A DNA stretch of 43,827 nucleotides, from the NCBI GenBank assembly GCA_016202645.1, contig JACQOF010000074.1:1-43827 (forward strand), in the 5' to 3' direction. Every line of letters starts with the position of its first letter. Within the stretch, counting starts at the first letter, position 1. A model generated the notes under the pieces. That model saw only the letters and a list, made by a program, of their open reading frames with translations, did no database searches and was not told the origin of the DNA. Positions 9,101-16,846 of the stretch are shown here, one piece after another. A program made the translations under genes and the position numbers. The stretch is from a bacterium. GTDB lineage: Bacteria > Lindowbacteria > 2-12-FULL-62-27.

Positions 9101-10369
9101 AACCATGCCAACGCCGGCACGCCCATGTTCGTGAGCACCAACGGCGCCCAGCTTTCGCTGGGCAGCAACACCGACGCCGAGCATCTCAACATCCTGAACG
9201 GCAACGTCGGCATCGGCACGACGGCTCCAGGGGATAGTCTGCACGTGAACGGTACGTTGCGGGTCGAGGATACGATGGTGGTCGGCGACACGTGGCTGGT
9301 GGTCGATAAAAACGGGAATGTCGGCGTCGGGACCACCACGCCGCTTGGCAATCTCACGGTCGCCAGTTCCGGCGCCACCCGCGAACTGATGGTTCTGCGC
9401 AGGAACGACTCGACCACAAAATGGTCCATCGGAAATATCACCTCCAACTTCAACCTCTACGGGTTTACAGGCGCCACCTCGGCCAGCACGGACCTCAAAC
9501 TGGCCGTGACGTCCGCCGGCAACGTCGGTATCGCGACGGCCGCTCCGGCCGACAGCCTCACCGTGAACGGATCCTTCACGGCCGACTCGCCGACTTTGGT
9601 GGTCCACTCGGGCAACGACCGCGTCGGCGTCCGCACGGACAATCCGCGCGCGCCAGTCGAAATTAAAAACGGCGTCTTGGGCTGGCAGGACCACGTTCTT
9701 TTGAGCGGGTCCAGCACCGGCACCGCATACTGGATCGGGCGGAACGACGACGAGGACGGAACCGCCGAGCCGACGGACCGGCTGGCCTTCGGCACCGGAA
9801 CGACCGCGGGAACGAACGCAGCCATGCACATCTCCTCCAACGGCAACATTTCCATCGGCGACACCCCCGCTCCCGAGAAACTGGCCGTGTTTGGATCGAT
9901 GATGGTCGATTCGCCGACATTTTACGTCGACGCGGTGAACAATCGGGTCGGCATCGGCACCTCCGCGCCCGACACGGACTTTTCCGTCAACGGCGAGGCC
10001 AGCAAATCCGGCGGAGGGACTTGGAACACGTTTTCAGACGTGCGCTTGAAGGACATCAAAGGGCAGTTTGCGGCGGGTTCGGAAGCGCTCATGAAGATCC
10101 ACCCGGTCCGGTACAGCTACAGGAAAGACAACGGCGCGGGCCTCCGGGATCATTCCGAAAAGGTTGGGCTCATCGCGCAGGAAGTCGCCGAAGCGATCCC
10201 GGACGCGGTCTACTCGAACAATCAGGGCTATCTCATGCTCAAAAGCGACCCGATCATCTGGGCGATGTTGAACGCGATCAAGGAACAGCAGGTCCGGATG
10301 GACGCGCAGTCGGTTGAAATCGAGGCGCTGAAGGAGGAGATCGGTGTCTTGAAGCGGGGGAATGAGTAG
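6176..10369 (+). CDS. Exported tail-fibre-like repeat protein with C-terminal S74 chaperone domain (long paralogue)
   Basis: This 1397-residue paralogue of the preceding gene has a GGGAGG Shine-Dalgarno 12 nt before the ATG. The order is: signal peptide with the same WPIANSQWQT segment, the ISFQGQLSDSTG domain, about a dozen VGIGTASP/DSLHVNG cassettes, and an S74 chaperone (FSDVRLKDIKG, VGLIAQEVAEAIPDAV) ending in a short coiled coil. The cassette NGTLRVEDTMVVGDTWLVVD occurs twice here (near 8610 and 9250) and once in the first paralogue (near 3963). The stretch from ~9520 to 10020 is almost identical to 4890-5390, whereas the central parts differ in number and content of cassettes, as expected from recombination between repeats. 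The S74 Ser and Lys are kept. A cell-surface or appendage fibre is the likely role; the ligand is unknown. Confidence 0.88.
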   Translation: MTRFAEGISRLVVAFLMFGLWPIANSQWQTVVEAAEPNKYISFQGQLSDSTGARINGNVSATFKLWSVPAGGTALWTEAQTLAADNGITSATLGSVTGLTLPFDTQYWLGVTVGTDAEMSPRIRLAASPYAFTAYSLTDSALARGTLTVADTAVINGWVGIGTASPAARLDVAGGSSVGGEAALIGGPLGVGKGGVVGGRLSLFSTTGRQLTLEMSDTNDAVISNSFGKIRVTPVTDFIVSDTLLVVNKQNGRVGIGTASPAQNLDVAGTVQATAFVGDGSGLTGLSTSAAPDTDWTVDGSGNVYRTTGNVGIGTASPSDSLHVMGRIRMDGGPDDQMIDFIKSGTIGSSSSPDTFRIHGAGGIHLRTFGSSWADRMNITSTGNVGIGDTTPGAKLRVAGDVSVSDSLVVGDTRLVVLKSGNVGIGTAASAYPLDVQNSVSAGAAWPQLRLTNTADYISGVSLVRSSGAAGGEWVVSRSNSAGAGGSQPDAFTIGVNGVGNYLSITTAGNVGVGTQSPANILSVAGNSNFAGNVGIGTTAPGDSLHVSGRIQMDTNAATSAADGAMRWSGSDFEGRKGGSWVSLTSVGTVSPSSLSSAITSDSIAADAVTSAKILDGTIANADLASGSFPSVTSVGTLGSLTVSGVSSFSDSLIVSDTALVVNKQSGKVGVGTASPNIGSFTGVEISAPAAGLALTSTDGGGRRFIIGSTTGNAGLYVRDETAGSYRMMLADSGSLGIGTIGPDRMLDVLDAGNPQVRLTQADATAYADLHMRSTGDLVINVDGVADQLVLDNGGNVGIGTTSPGDSLHVNGTLRVEDTMVVGDTWLVVDKSAKVGVGTASPSEQLHVKGTSHNRLKVEGGTGSSVGMNMVEGANSSFVQVENGNRMGFYSGDQTTADMVLTYGGNLGIGTGTPSDSLHVVGRARISDTLTVGDSYIVAGPAGVGIRNLSPSGILDIRTGNEYELRFSGNFIANINHANAGTPMFVSTNGAQLSLGSNTDAEHLNILNGNVGIGTTAPGDSLHVNGTLRVEDTMVVGDTWLVVDKNGNVGVGTTTPLGNLTVASSGATRELMVLRRNDSTTKWSIGNITSNFNLYGFTGATSASTDLKLAVTSAGNVGIATAAPADSLTVNGSFTADSPTLVVHSGNDRVGVRTDNPRAPVEIKNGVLGWQDHVLLSGSSTGTAYWIGRNDDEDGTAEPTDRLAFGTGTTAGTNAAMHISSNGNISIGDTPAPEKLAVFGSMMVDSPTFYVDAVNNRVGIGTSAPDTDFSVNGEASKSGGGTWNTFSDVRLKDIKGQFAAGSEALMKIHPVRYSYRKDNGAGLRDHSEKVGLIAQEVAEAIPDAVYSNNQGYLMLKSDPIIWAMLNAIKEQQVRMDAQSVEIEALKEEIGVLKRGNE
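6230..6264 (+). repeat. Family B words inside the signal peptide coding sequence, copy 2
   Basis: GGCCTATGGCCAA, TAGCCAA, CAGCCAA, TGGCAAA encode LWPIANSQWQ in the signal peptide of the long fibre protein. The words match those upstream of the gene and those in the first paralogue. Confidence 0.8.
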
Positions 10370-10378
10370 AGGAGATCG

Positions 10379-10490
10379 GAGAAAGCAGCAAAGAGCAAAG
10401 CGGCAATGGTCAATTATCAAAGAATGCAGACCCCAATGGGTCGGTTGAGACTTGATCGTTGTTGCTTTGATGCTTTGACAGTTTCTCAGA
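10379..10490. repeat. Family D word array, left copy
   Basis: The left arm has AGCAAAG words (gcagcaaagagcaaagc) then caatggtcaattatcaaag; the right arm is inverted (gttgttgctttgatgctttg). It lies between the fibre gene and the four-helix bundle gene. The same words recur after that gene. Confidence 0.8.
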
Positions 10491-10506
10491 AAGGCAGCCT
10501 TACACG

Positions 10507-10875
10507 ATGAAGGGTGACGATGTCTCTGATCGCATGGTGGCGTTCGGAGCGACTGTTCTGGATCTGGCGGAGGCTCTTCCCCAAACGCGGTCCGGACGGC
10601 ATGTGGCCGATCAGGTCATGCGGTCGGGAACGTCCTGCGGCGCGAACTTTGAGGAGGGGCGCGGCGCGGAATCACGAGCGGATTTTGTGCACAAGCTGTC
10701 GGTGACGCACAAGGAGCTTAAGGAAACCCGATACTGGCTTCGCGTGGTGGTGAAGAGAAAAATGTCAGACGGCGTCGCGGTCGAGCTTCTTGAGGAGTGC
10801 GAAGAACTCTGCGCGATTATTGGGAAGAGCATATCGACTGCCAAAGGCGGCCGTAAAGAATCGGTTGAGACTTGA
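10507..10875 (+). CDS. Four-helix bundle protein (23S-IVP/Avd-like family), second copy
   Basis: This 122-residue paralogue of the protein at 1664-2026 has GRHVADQVMRSGTSCGANFE, EEGRGAES and HKLSVTHKELKETRYWL, plus an ELLEECEELCAIIGKSI C-terminal helix. AAAGG lies ~11 nt before the ATG. The family folds as an antiparallel four-helix bundle and often forms oligomers; Avd of diversity-generating retroelements belongs to the wider group. The gene is flanked by two copies of the family D array. The right copy overlaps the end of the gene: the last residues (ESVET) and the stop codon are read from array sequence, so the array has become part of the protein. No reverse transcriptase, template repeat or rRNA is nearby. 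Function unknown; association with repeats is seen directly. Confidence 0.9.
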   Translation: MKGDDVSDRMVAFGATVLDLAEALPQTRSGRHVADQVMRSGTSCGANFEEGRGAESRADFVHKLSVTHKELKETRYWLRVVVKRKMSDGVAVELLEECEELCAIIGKSISTAKGGRKESVET

Positions 10876-11061
10876 CCGTTGTTGCTTTGTTGGTTTGAAA
10901 ATTGATCCGGAGGAAGTTTTCGGAGAAAGCGGCAAAGAGCAAAGCAGCAAAGAGCAAAGCAGCAAAGAGCAAAGCGGCAATGGTCAATGGTCAAAGAATG
11001 CCGAACACAAAGGGGTCCTTTGAAACTTGATCGTTGTTGCTTTGATGCTTTGTTGGTTTCA
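10859..11061. repeat. Family D word array, right copy
   Basis: It starts inside the four-helix bundle gene (gaatcggttgagacttga), continues with inverted words and then AGCAAAG, AGCAAAGC repeated three times, caatggtcaatggtcaaag, a core, and the inverted arm ttgttgctttgatgctttg. It duplicates the array at 10379-10490. Confidence 0.82.
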
Positions 11062-11146
11062 CCATGGATCCGACGGGGTGTCCACATAGATCTCCGGCGC
11101 GCCGCATGTGCGGGGCGCCTCGCAGAACAGAAGGACGAGGTGATGT

Positions 11147-14100
11147 ATGAAACGAATTAAACTCATGGCTCTTACGGCGCTGATTCTCGCGGGAATTGGC
11201 CTCATCGCCTATGCCCTTCTGACTTCGACCAACTACCAGTACACCGAAACCGTGCTGGTGACCGGGGGCGATACCGCCGCGTCGGTGAATTACCGGTATA
11301 CCGCCGGGCTGGGCCAGCCCGCGGCCTCGGATAGCGTCGCGAGCGCCAACTACGTGATGCGGCCGGGGTTTTATCACGAGATCACCGCCGCGCATACCGG
11401 GTCGATCTGGTATGTGAACGCGTCGACCGGGCACGACACCCTTGGAAACGGAACGTCCTCCAGTCCCTTCAAGACCATCCAGCGCGGCGTCAACTCCGCC
11501 GCGGCCGGCGAGACCGTTCAGATCGCGGCCGGGACCTACACCGAGACGACCATTCTCATCACGACGTCCAACATCGCGCTCGTCGGCGCCGATTCGCGCA
11601 CCACCATCATCGACCCGCCCGGCGCCAACACCGTCACGAATCTTTACGGGATCCTCGCGCAGAATGTGACAGGGCTCGTCCTCAAAAATCTCGGTGTGAC
11701 CGGCGCCTACACCGGCGTGCGGTTCGACAACGTCGACTTCTCTACCGTCACCGGCGACAGTTTCGGATCAAACAGCCGGCACGGCATCGAGCTGGTGAAC
11801 GGGTCCGACACGAACACCATCACCCAGTGCGACCTCAGCCACAACGTCGTCGGGTCCGGGTTCGGGATCGAAATCAACGGCAGCGCCTTCAACACCCTTT
11901 CAAACAGCATCCTCAACGCCAACGGGCAGTACGGCGTCTACACATCGAGCGGCAACGACAACACCGTCTCGGGAAACACGGTGAATTCCAACTCGAGCTA
12001 CGGAATGTTTCTCCTGAACAGCGCCCGGCTCATCGTCAAGAACAACACCGTCACCGGCGGCGCCTCGCAGGGCATCCGGCTGAACAATGGATCGAACTGC
12101 GTCTTCACCGGAAACACCGTGAACTCCAACCAATACGGCATCGTGATCGCCGGCCCAAGCGCGCGCGTGACGAACAACGTCATGTCGCAAAATTCCATCT
12201 ACGGCCTCTGGGTCATCAACGGCTCGAACCTCTACGCCGCGCAGAACACCATCACCGACAACACCCAATACCAGATTTCCTTCGACCCTCTCGGCCCGAC
12301 AAACTCCCTCGTCGAGAAGAACAACTTCAAGACTTCCACCACCAACCCCGACAGCATCGTCTACAACCGGTCCGACACCATCCAGACCGTGACCCGGAAC
12401 TGGTGGGGCACGACCGACGAGGCCGTCATCCGGACCAAAATCTTCGACACCGCCGCAAGTCTGAAAACCACATTCAAACCCTATCGCCTCGCCCAGGTCG
12501 ACACCGCCGCCGGCGCCGATACCGGCGCGCCGATGGAACCGCAGGCCGTCGCGGCGAACACGTCGATTGCAGGCGCCGTGCAGATCACGTGGACCAATCC
12601 GGCCTTCGACGAGGACACCGCAACCCAGACGGCCTTCGGCGGCGTCGACGTCTACCGCCTCGTCAACGTCCCCGACTCGGCCAACTGGGTCGGCCAGCTC
12701 CTCGTAAGCCTCACGGGGACCCCGACCTCCTACACCGACGCCGCCGTGAGCGTCGGAAACACCTACTATTACCGCCTGTCGTCGCACGACACCGCGACGC
12801 TCGTCAATTCCAGTTTTCTCACCGACACCGTCTCGGGTTCGCCCGTCTCCGGCAGCGCCGGCGATTCGGTCCTCGTCGACAGCGGCAGCCACCAGATCAT
12901 CTCCAACGGCGGAAACGCCACGCTGTCGATGGACGTGAAGGATTCGGCCTCCGGCACGCTCATCACGAGCGCGAGCGTCAGCGTCACCGCGGTTTTCAAC
13001 GGCGCCGCCGTCTCCGCGCTCGACACCACCCTCACCACCGACACCGCCGGCCGCGCGCGGGTCGTGCTGAAACTCTCGCAGGGCGAAGGCGTCTACGTCT
13101 TCACCGCGTCCCCGGCCCTGAGCGGCGGCCAGAAGGCGCGCTTCGTCGTCTACACCGACCGCCGGCCGGTACAGGCCGACAAGTGGACGATGTTCGCGCC
13201 GTTCAAGAAACCCGTCTCCGGCGTGAACGGCATCACCGTGAACGGGACCCCCGGCCCGGGAAGCGTCATCCTGTATTGGTACGACCCGGCGGCCACAGCG
13301 GTTACGACCTTCGGCCAGTACAAGTCCGTGAGCGGCCAGGCCAGCCCCAACAGTTCCACCGCCGGAACCTTCTCGGATTTTCAGTCCGGCCGCGCCTACT
13401 GGGCGAAATCCGTCGGCGCCGCCGTGACGATCGGCGCGGCGTCCGGCGCCTCCGACGTTCCCGAGACCGTGTACTATCAGGTCCACGTCAAGGAAGGCTG
13501 GAACATGGTCGGCAATCCATTTCCGTTTTTCATCGACTGGGAGCAGGACGTTTTTTTCGACACGAATCCTCTGGATACGGAAGCCCTGCAGTGCATCACG
13601 ACGGCGGCCGCCGAGACTGCCGGGGTTCTCACCAACAAAATCTACTGGCGGGACGAGAGCGTACTGAGCGGAAACGTCGGCTACCGCTACGGCCCATCGA
13701 CTGCCACGTCGACCGAGACCACCGTCCAGCTCAAACCCTGGGCGGGATTCTGGGTCTACCTGCCACCGGCCCCGGCGGTCTGCGACACCGGTTGTACGCT
13801 TCTCTTTTCCGGTTCCATCAAACGCATCCCGCAGACCGTGCCGATCCAACAGCAGGCGCCTTCTTATCTGACAGAAACGGAGAAAGGGAGAGCCGGCGAG
13901 CCGGAGAATTGGGTCATTCAGATCAAGGCAGTCGGGCAGAACGGCGCAAGGGATGATTACAACTTCGTCGGCGTCGCGCCCGGCGCGAAGGAAGGCTACG
14001 ACCGGCATGACGCCTACAAGGCGCCGCCGATTGGCGATTATGTGCAGGTTGGCGTCCGTCCTTTGAGTGTATCGGAGTATCGGAGTATCGGAGTATCGGA

Positions 14101-14677
14101 GAAACCCCAGAGTCCGTTGATGGCGGCGAGCTTGGTGCCGCCCGTCACGACGGTGGCCACGTGGGAGGTTGTTGTCGCGGCCAGTTCAGCCGGCGCGGCC
14201 ACGCTTTCGTGGGACGCCGCGGCTTTGCCGGGAGGCTATGGCGCATATCTCCTGGGCGGCCCCGCCGGTCCTGTTGATTTGCTGAAGTCCCAATCCCTGC
14301 CTCTCTCCCTTTCTCCCTCTCTCCCTTTCTCCCTGACCTTGACCCTGGCCGTCGGCACGCCCGAACACCTCGCGCCGTTCCTCGCCGCGCCGCTCTCGAA
14401 AGAAAACACGTTCATCTACCCGAACCCGGGTCCGGACGCGACGGGAAGCATGAGCTTCAAATACAACCTGCAGGGCGCCGCGGATGTCAGCCTGAAAATT
14501 TTCGACATGGGCGGCAAGCTTGTGAAGGAGATGAAAGGTTCGGGCATCGCCGGATCGAACACCCTCACGTGGGACACCACGAACAAGCACGGCCAGAGGC
14601 TCGGGTCGGGCGTCTACATCTACAAGCTCGAGTCGGGGGGGACGACGCTGGTGGACAAGCTTGCCATCGTGCGCTGA
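11147..14677 (+). CDS. Secreted right-handed beta-helix protein with T9SS-like sorting domain
   Basis: This is a 1176-residue protein with a signal peptide (MKRIKLMALTALILAGIGLI). A segment starting SIWYVNASTGHD and SPFKTIQRGV is typical of pectate-lyase-fold/DUF1565 beta-helix proteins, and is followed by many N-rich coils (NTVNSNSSYGM, NNGSNCVFTGNTVNS) of a parallel beta-helix to about residue 430. Then come a fibronectin type III-like module (ITWTNPAFDED...YYYRLSSHD), an invasin-like Ig module, the DKWTMFAPF/EGWNMVGNPFPF region shared with the protein at 3-1412, and the FlgD/T9SS-like sorting domain. A GAGGTGATGT Shine-Dalgarno-like stretch precedes the ATG. Beta-helix proteins often bind or cleave polysaccharides; no catalytic set could be named here. 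Two word arrays interrupt the C-terminal region (14065-14102, 14299-14341). Confidence 0.87.
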   Translation: MKRIKLMALTALILAGIGLIAYALLTSTNYQYTETVLVTGGDTAASVNYRYTAGLGQPAASDSVASANYVMRPGFYHEITAAHTGSIWYVNASTGHDTLGNGTSSSPFKTIQRGVNSAAAGETVQIAAGTYTETTILITTSNIALVGADSRTTIIDPPGANTVTNLYGILAQNVTGLVLKNLGVTGAYTGVRFDNVDFSTVTGDSFGSNSRHGIELVNGSDTNTITQCDLSHNVVGSGFGIEINGSAFNTLSNSILNANGQYGVYTSSGNDNTVSGNTVNSNSSYGMFLLNSARLIVKNNTVTGGASQGIRLNNGSNCVFTGNTVNSNQYGIVIAGPSARVTNNVMSQNSIYGLWVINGSNLYAAQNTITDNTQYQISFDPLGPTNSLVEKNNFKTSTTNPDSIVYNRSDTIQTVTRNWWGTTDEAVIRTKIFDTAASLKTTFKPYRLAQVDTAAGADTGAPMEPQAVAANTSIAGAVQITWTNPAFDEDTATQTAFGGVDVYRLVNVPDSANWVGQLLVSLTGTPTSYTDAAVSVGNTYYYRLSSHDTATLVNSSFLTDTVSGSPVSGSAGDSVLVDSGSHQIISNGGNATLSMDVKDSASGTLITSASVSVTAVFNGAAVSALDTTLTTDTAGRARVVLKLSQGEGVYVFTASPALSGGQKARFVVYTDRRPVQADKWTMFAPFKKPVSGVNGITVNGTPGPGSVILYWYDPAATAVTTFGQYKSVSGQASPNSSTAGTFSDFQSGRAYWAKSVGAAVTIGAASGASDVPETVYYQVHVKEGWNMVGNPFPFFIDWEQDVFFDTNPLDTEALQCITTAAAETAGVLTNKIYWRDESVLSGNVGYRYGPSTATSTETTVQLKPWAGFWVYLPPAPAVCDTGCTLLFSGSIKRIPQTVPIQQQAPSYLTETEKGRAGEPENWVIQIKAVGQNGARDDYNFVGVAPGAKEGYDRHDAYKAPPIGDYVQVGVRPLSVSEYRSIGVSEKPQSPLMAASLVPPVTTVATWEVVVAASSAGAATLSWDAAALPGGYGAYLLGGPAGPVDLLKSQSLPLSLSPSLPFSLTLTLAVGTPEHLAPFLAAPLSKENTFIYPNPGPDATGSMSFKYNLQGAADVSLKIFDMGGKLVKEMKGSGIAGSNTLTWDTTNKHGQRLGSGVYIYKLESGGTTLVDKLAIVR
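14065..14102 (+). repeat. In-CDS word array, 8-bp period (AGTATCGG)
   Basis: Four copies of AGTATCGG in a row encode SVSEYRSIGVSE. The equivalent linker of the homologous protein (815-848) has a different word, so the site is shared but the content is not. Confidence 0.75.
14299..14341 (+). repeat. In-CDS CT-rich word array, second copy
   Basis: 8-mers CTCCCTTT, CTCCCTCT, CTCCCTTT, CTCCCTGA encode the Leu/Ser/Pro linker before the sorting domain, at the same place as 1029-1078 but in another order and number. Confidence 0.75.
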
Positions 14678-14841
14678 GAATCGGTTGACAATTATTCATT
14701 GGTGCAATGACAAATTGGTGCAATGCTCGCGAGGCCTTGATCAATAGTCATTTCATCATTGCACCAATGAGGAATGGTCAACGGATTCAGAAGCGCGCCG
14801 AATCGGTTGAAAATTGCTCATTGGTGCAATGACAGATTCCC
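14678..14841. repeat. Family A inverted repeat array
   Basis: One and a half units directly follow the stop codon, as after the related gene ending at 1412. The second unit breaks off after gacagattcc. From 14842 to 14924 I see only a possible upstream region of the next gene. Confidence 0.82.
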
Positions 14842-14924
14842 CGGTTGTTCCGGATTTGCAGCCTCTCCGCCCTATCAACCCGCCTTCCTTTTTTGCCGAT
14901 AACCATCTATAGCTGTTGGAAATC

Positions 14925-16055
14925 ATGAGGATTGGGGATTTCACCCGGATGAAAGGAAAAATCTGGCCCTGGGCGGTCTTTGCCGGCGCAATGACCGCCC
15001 TTGCCGTATTGTTTGCGCCCGACCCGCCCCGGATGGGTTTCTATTCGGCGGCCGTCGAGCAGCAGCGCGCCCTCTCGGAGTTGGGCGCGGACTTGTACGC
15101 GCCGCACGATTACGAGGCCTACCGGCGGACGCTCGAGTCCGCCCGGTCGGAGCTGGCGGAGCAGTTCGCGCGGTTCTATTACTCGCGGGACTACCGGAAT
15201 TTCGACCGCCTAAGCCGCGAAGCGCTCGAGGCCGGCGGCTTGGCCGAGCGCGCCGCGTTTGACAATCGGCAGAGTTTGAAGCGCCAGGAAACGAACCGGA
15301 TCGCGTCGATCACCGCCGATATTTCGGATATCCGCGCGCGCGGGGCGCGGCTCGGCCTCAGCGCCAAAAGCCGCACCCGGCTCGTCCGCGCCGACGTGTT
15401 GATCCGGGAGGCCGATCAGATGGGCCGGAGCGGCAGGTGGCTTGACGTGCAGGATCGCGTCGAGGCGGCCGAGACCCTGGTGGGTGAAGTTTCGCAGGAC
15501 CAGTCCGAGCGGTCCGGCCGGTTCAGCCAGTCGGATCTCATCCAGCGGTGGGAAACGCACGTCCGGGAAACGATCGCGTGGTCCATCCAGCGGGATGCGG
15601 GCGTCATCATCGTCGACAAATCCAGAAACCAGTGCCTGCTCATCGACGCCGGCCGGGTGATCAAAACCTACGCGGCGGATTTCGGAACGAACGGCGTTTT
15701 CGACAAGAGCGTTCAGGGCGACCGGGCGACTCCCGAGGGGAAATACAAAATCACGAAGAAGAAGGGCGCCGGCCAGTCCAAATTCCACAAGGCGCTCCTG
15801 CTCAATTATCCCAACGATGAGGATCTCCGCGAATTCCGCCGAGCCCGCGCCCGGGGCCAGGTTTCCGCGAGGACCCGCCCGGGCGGCGCCATCGAAATCC
15901 ACGGCGAGGGCGGCCAGGACAAGAACTGGACCGAAGGCTGTGTGGCGCTCCGAAACAGCGACATGGACGATCTTTTCCGGCGCGTTGACGTCGGCACCCC
16001 GGTGACGATTGTCGGGAGATACATGGCGTTTGACCGCCTTGGAATGGGGCCTTAG
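14925..16055 (+). CDS. L,D-transpeptidase (YkuD domain), membrane-anchored
   Basis: The protein crosslinks or anchors at meso-diaminopimelate residues in the periplasm, by family knowledge. An N-terminal hydrophobic segment (WPWAVFAGAMTALAVLF) serves as signal anchor. A ~190-residue helical, charged region (LSELGADLYAPHDYEAYRRT...) that looks coiled follows, and then the YkuD domain (from GVIIVDKSRNQCLLIDAG): GDRATPEGKYKI, IHGEGG and the catalytic TEGCVALRN with Cys. The start could be TTG 14916, ATG 14925 or ATG 14949; 14925 has GGA at short spacing. It is followed 5 bp later by a second YkuD gene, so the two are probably co-transcribed with the lipoprotein gene after them. The helical region resembles peptidoglycan- or lipoprotein-associated spacers, but that is a guess. 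Confidence 0.9.
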   Translation: MRIGDFTRMKGKIWPWAVFAGAMTALAVLFAPDPPRMGFYSAAVEQQRALSELGADLYAPHDYEAYRRTLESARSELAEQFARFYYSRDYRNFDRLSREALEAGGLAERAAFDNRQSLKRQETNRIASITADISDIRARGARLGLSAKSRTRLVRADVLIREADQMGRSGRWLDVQDRVEAAETLVGEVSQDQSERSGRFSQSDLIQRWETHVRETIAWSIQRDAGVIIVDKSRNQCLLIDAGRVIKTYAADFGTNGVFDKSVQGDRATPEGKYKITKKKGAGQSKFHKALLLNYPNDEDLREFRRARARGQVSARTRPGGAIEIHGEGGQDKNWTEGCVALRNSDMDDLFRRVDVGTPVTIVGRYMAFDRLGMGP

Positions 16056-16060
16056 GGTTA

Positions 16061-16708
16061 ATGGACCAGATTTTCTGCCTTGTGCTTGGAACGAAGTGGT
16101 TCAAGCGCGCTATTTTCGTTCTCGTTGTTCTCCTGGCGTGTTTCAGCGCCGCTGAACGCTGGGATCCGCCGGTTTCACGGGCGGTTCCGAAATTGTCCGC
16201 ATTCGAGGAGCGCCGGCTGTCCGCGCGGACTGAACGGCTGGCCGCCGCCATCCGGCGGCTTGCGCCCAGCGGAAATTTCGTGGTGGTCGACACGGCGCGA
16301 AACCGGCTGTATTTGAAGAATGGTGAAAAAACACTGCTCGATGCGGTCTGTTCGACCGGAAACGGCAAAGTTCTCTTCGATCCCGACAAAAACCGCAGCT
16401 GGCAGTTCGACACGCCGCGCGGGTCCTTCCGGATTTTCAGGAAGGTCCACGAGCCCAAGTGGATCAAGCCCGACTGGGCGTTTCTCGAGGAGGGCGAGGA
16501 AATCCCCCATTCCGTCTCCGAGCGCGTCGAGGAGGAAATGCTCGGCAATTATGCCCTCCACATCGGCGACGGCTACCTCATCCACGGCACCCTCTACAGC
16601 CGCCTCCTCGGCCGGAGCGTCACCCACGGTTGTGTGCGCCTGGGCGACGCGGACCTCGAAAAAGTCTACCGGGCCTCCCCCATCGGCACCACCGTATTGA
16701 TTTATTGA
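16061..16708 (+). CDS. L,D-transpeptidase (YkuD domain), second copy
   Basis: A 215-residue protein with an N-terminal membrane segment (AIFVLVVLLACFSAAE) and a YkuD domain beginning FVVVDTARNRLYLKNG. Key motifs are DTPRGSFRIFRK, YLIHGTLYS and the catalytic SVTHGCVRLGDADLEKVY (Cys in HGC, upstream His in IHG). It acts on peptidoglycan stem peptides in the periplasm by family. The start is 5 bp after the stop of the first L,D-transpeptidase, with no clear Shine-Dalgarno, suggesting translational coupling. The two enzymes are diverged (different spacing between motifs), so they are probably not redundant. Confidence 0.9.
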   Translation: MDQIFCLVLGTKWFKRAIFVLVVLLACFSAAERWDPPVSRAVPKLSAFEERRLSARTERLAAAIRRLAPSGNFVVVDTARNRLYLKNGEKTLLDAVCSTGNGKVLFDPDKNRSWQFDTPRGSFRIFRKVHEPKWIKPDWAFLEEGEEIPHSVSERVEEEMLGNYALHIGDGYLIHGTLYSRLLGRSVTHGCVRLGDADLEKVYRASPIGTTVLIY

Positions 16709-16727
16709 CAATGAAAGAAAACATCTT

Positions 16728-16846
16728 CCACGAACGAGCACGAACAGACACGAACGGACACGAAGAATTAAGATCCAGGATTATGTTTGCTATGCGTTCG
16801 CATCACGTTTCGTGTTCGTTCGTGCTCGTTCGTGTCCGTTCGTGGC
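16728..16846. repeat. Family E word array, exact 10-bp period, inverted arms
   Basis: The left arm words are CACGAACGAG, CACGAACAGA, CACGAACGGA, CACGAAGAAT; the right arm read on the other strand gives CACGAACGGA, CACGAACGAG, CACGAACGAA. The first seven columns are fixed and the last three vary between A and G. The core (ttaagatccaggattatgtt and onward) is unique. Confidence 0.85.

Noticed and set aside
1664-10875. Complete diversity-generating retroelement
   Set aside because: No reverse transcriptase and no template/variable repeat pair were found in the window; only Avd-like proteins and repeats are present.
11827-14008. Long open frames on both strands opposite the beta-helix gene
   Set aside because: They are frame shadows of high-GC codon use: Arg/His/Gly-rich, without domain signatures.
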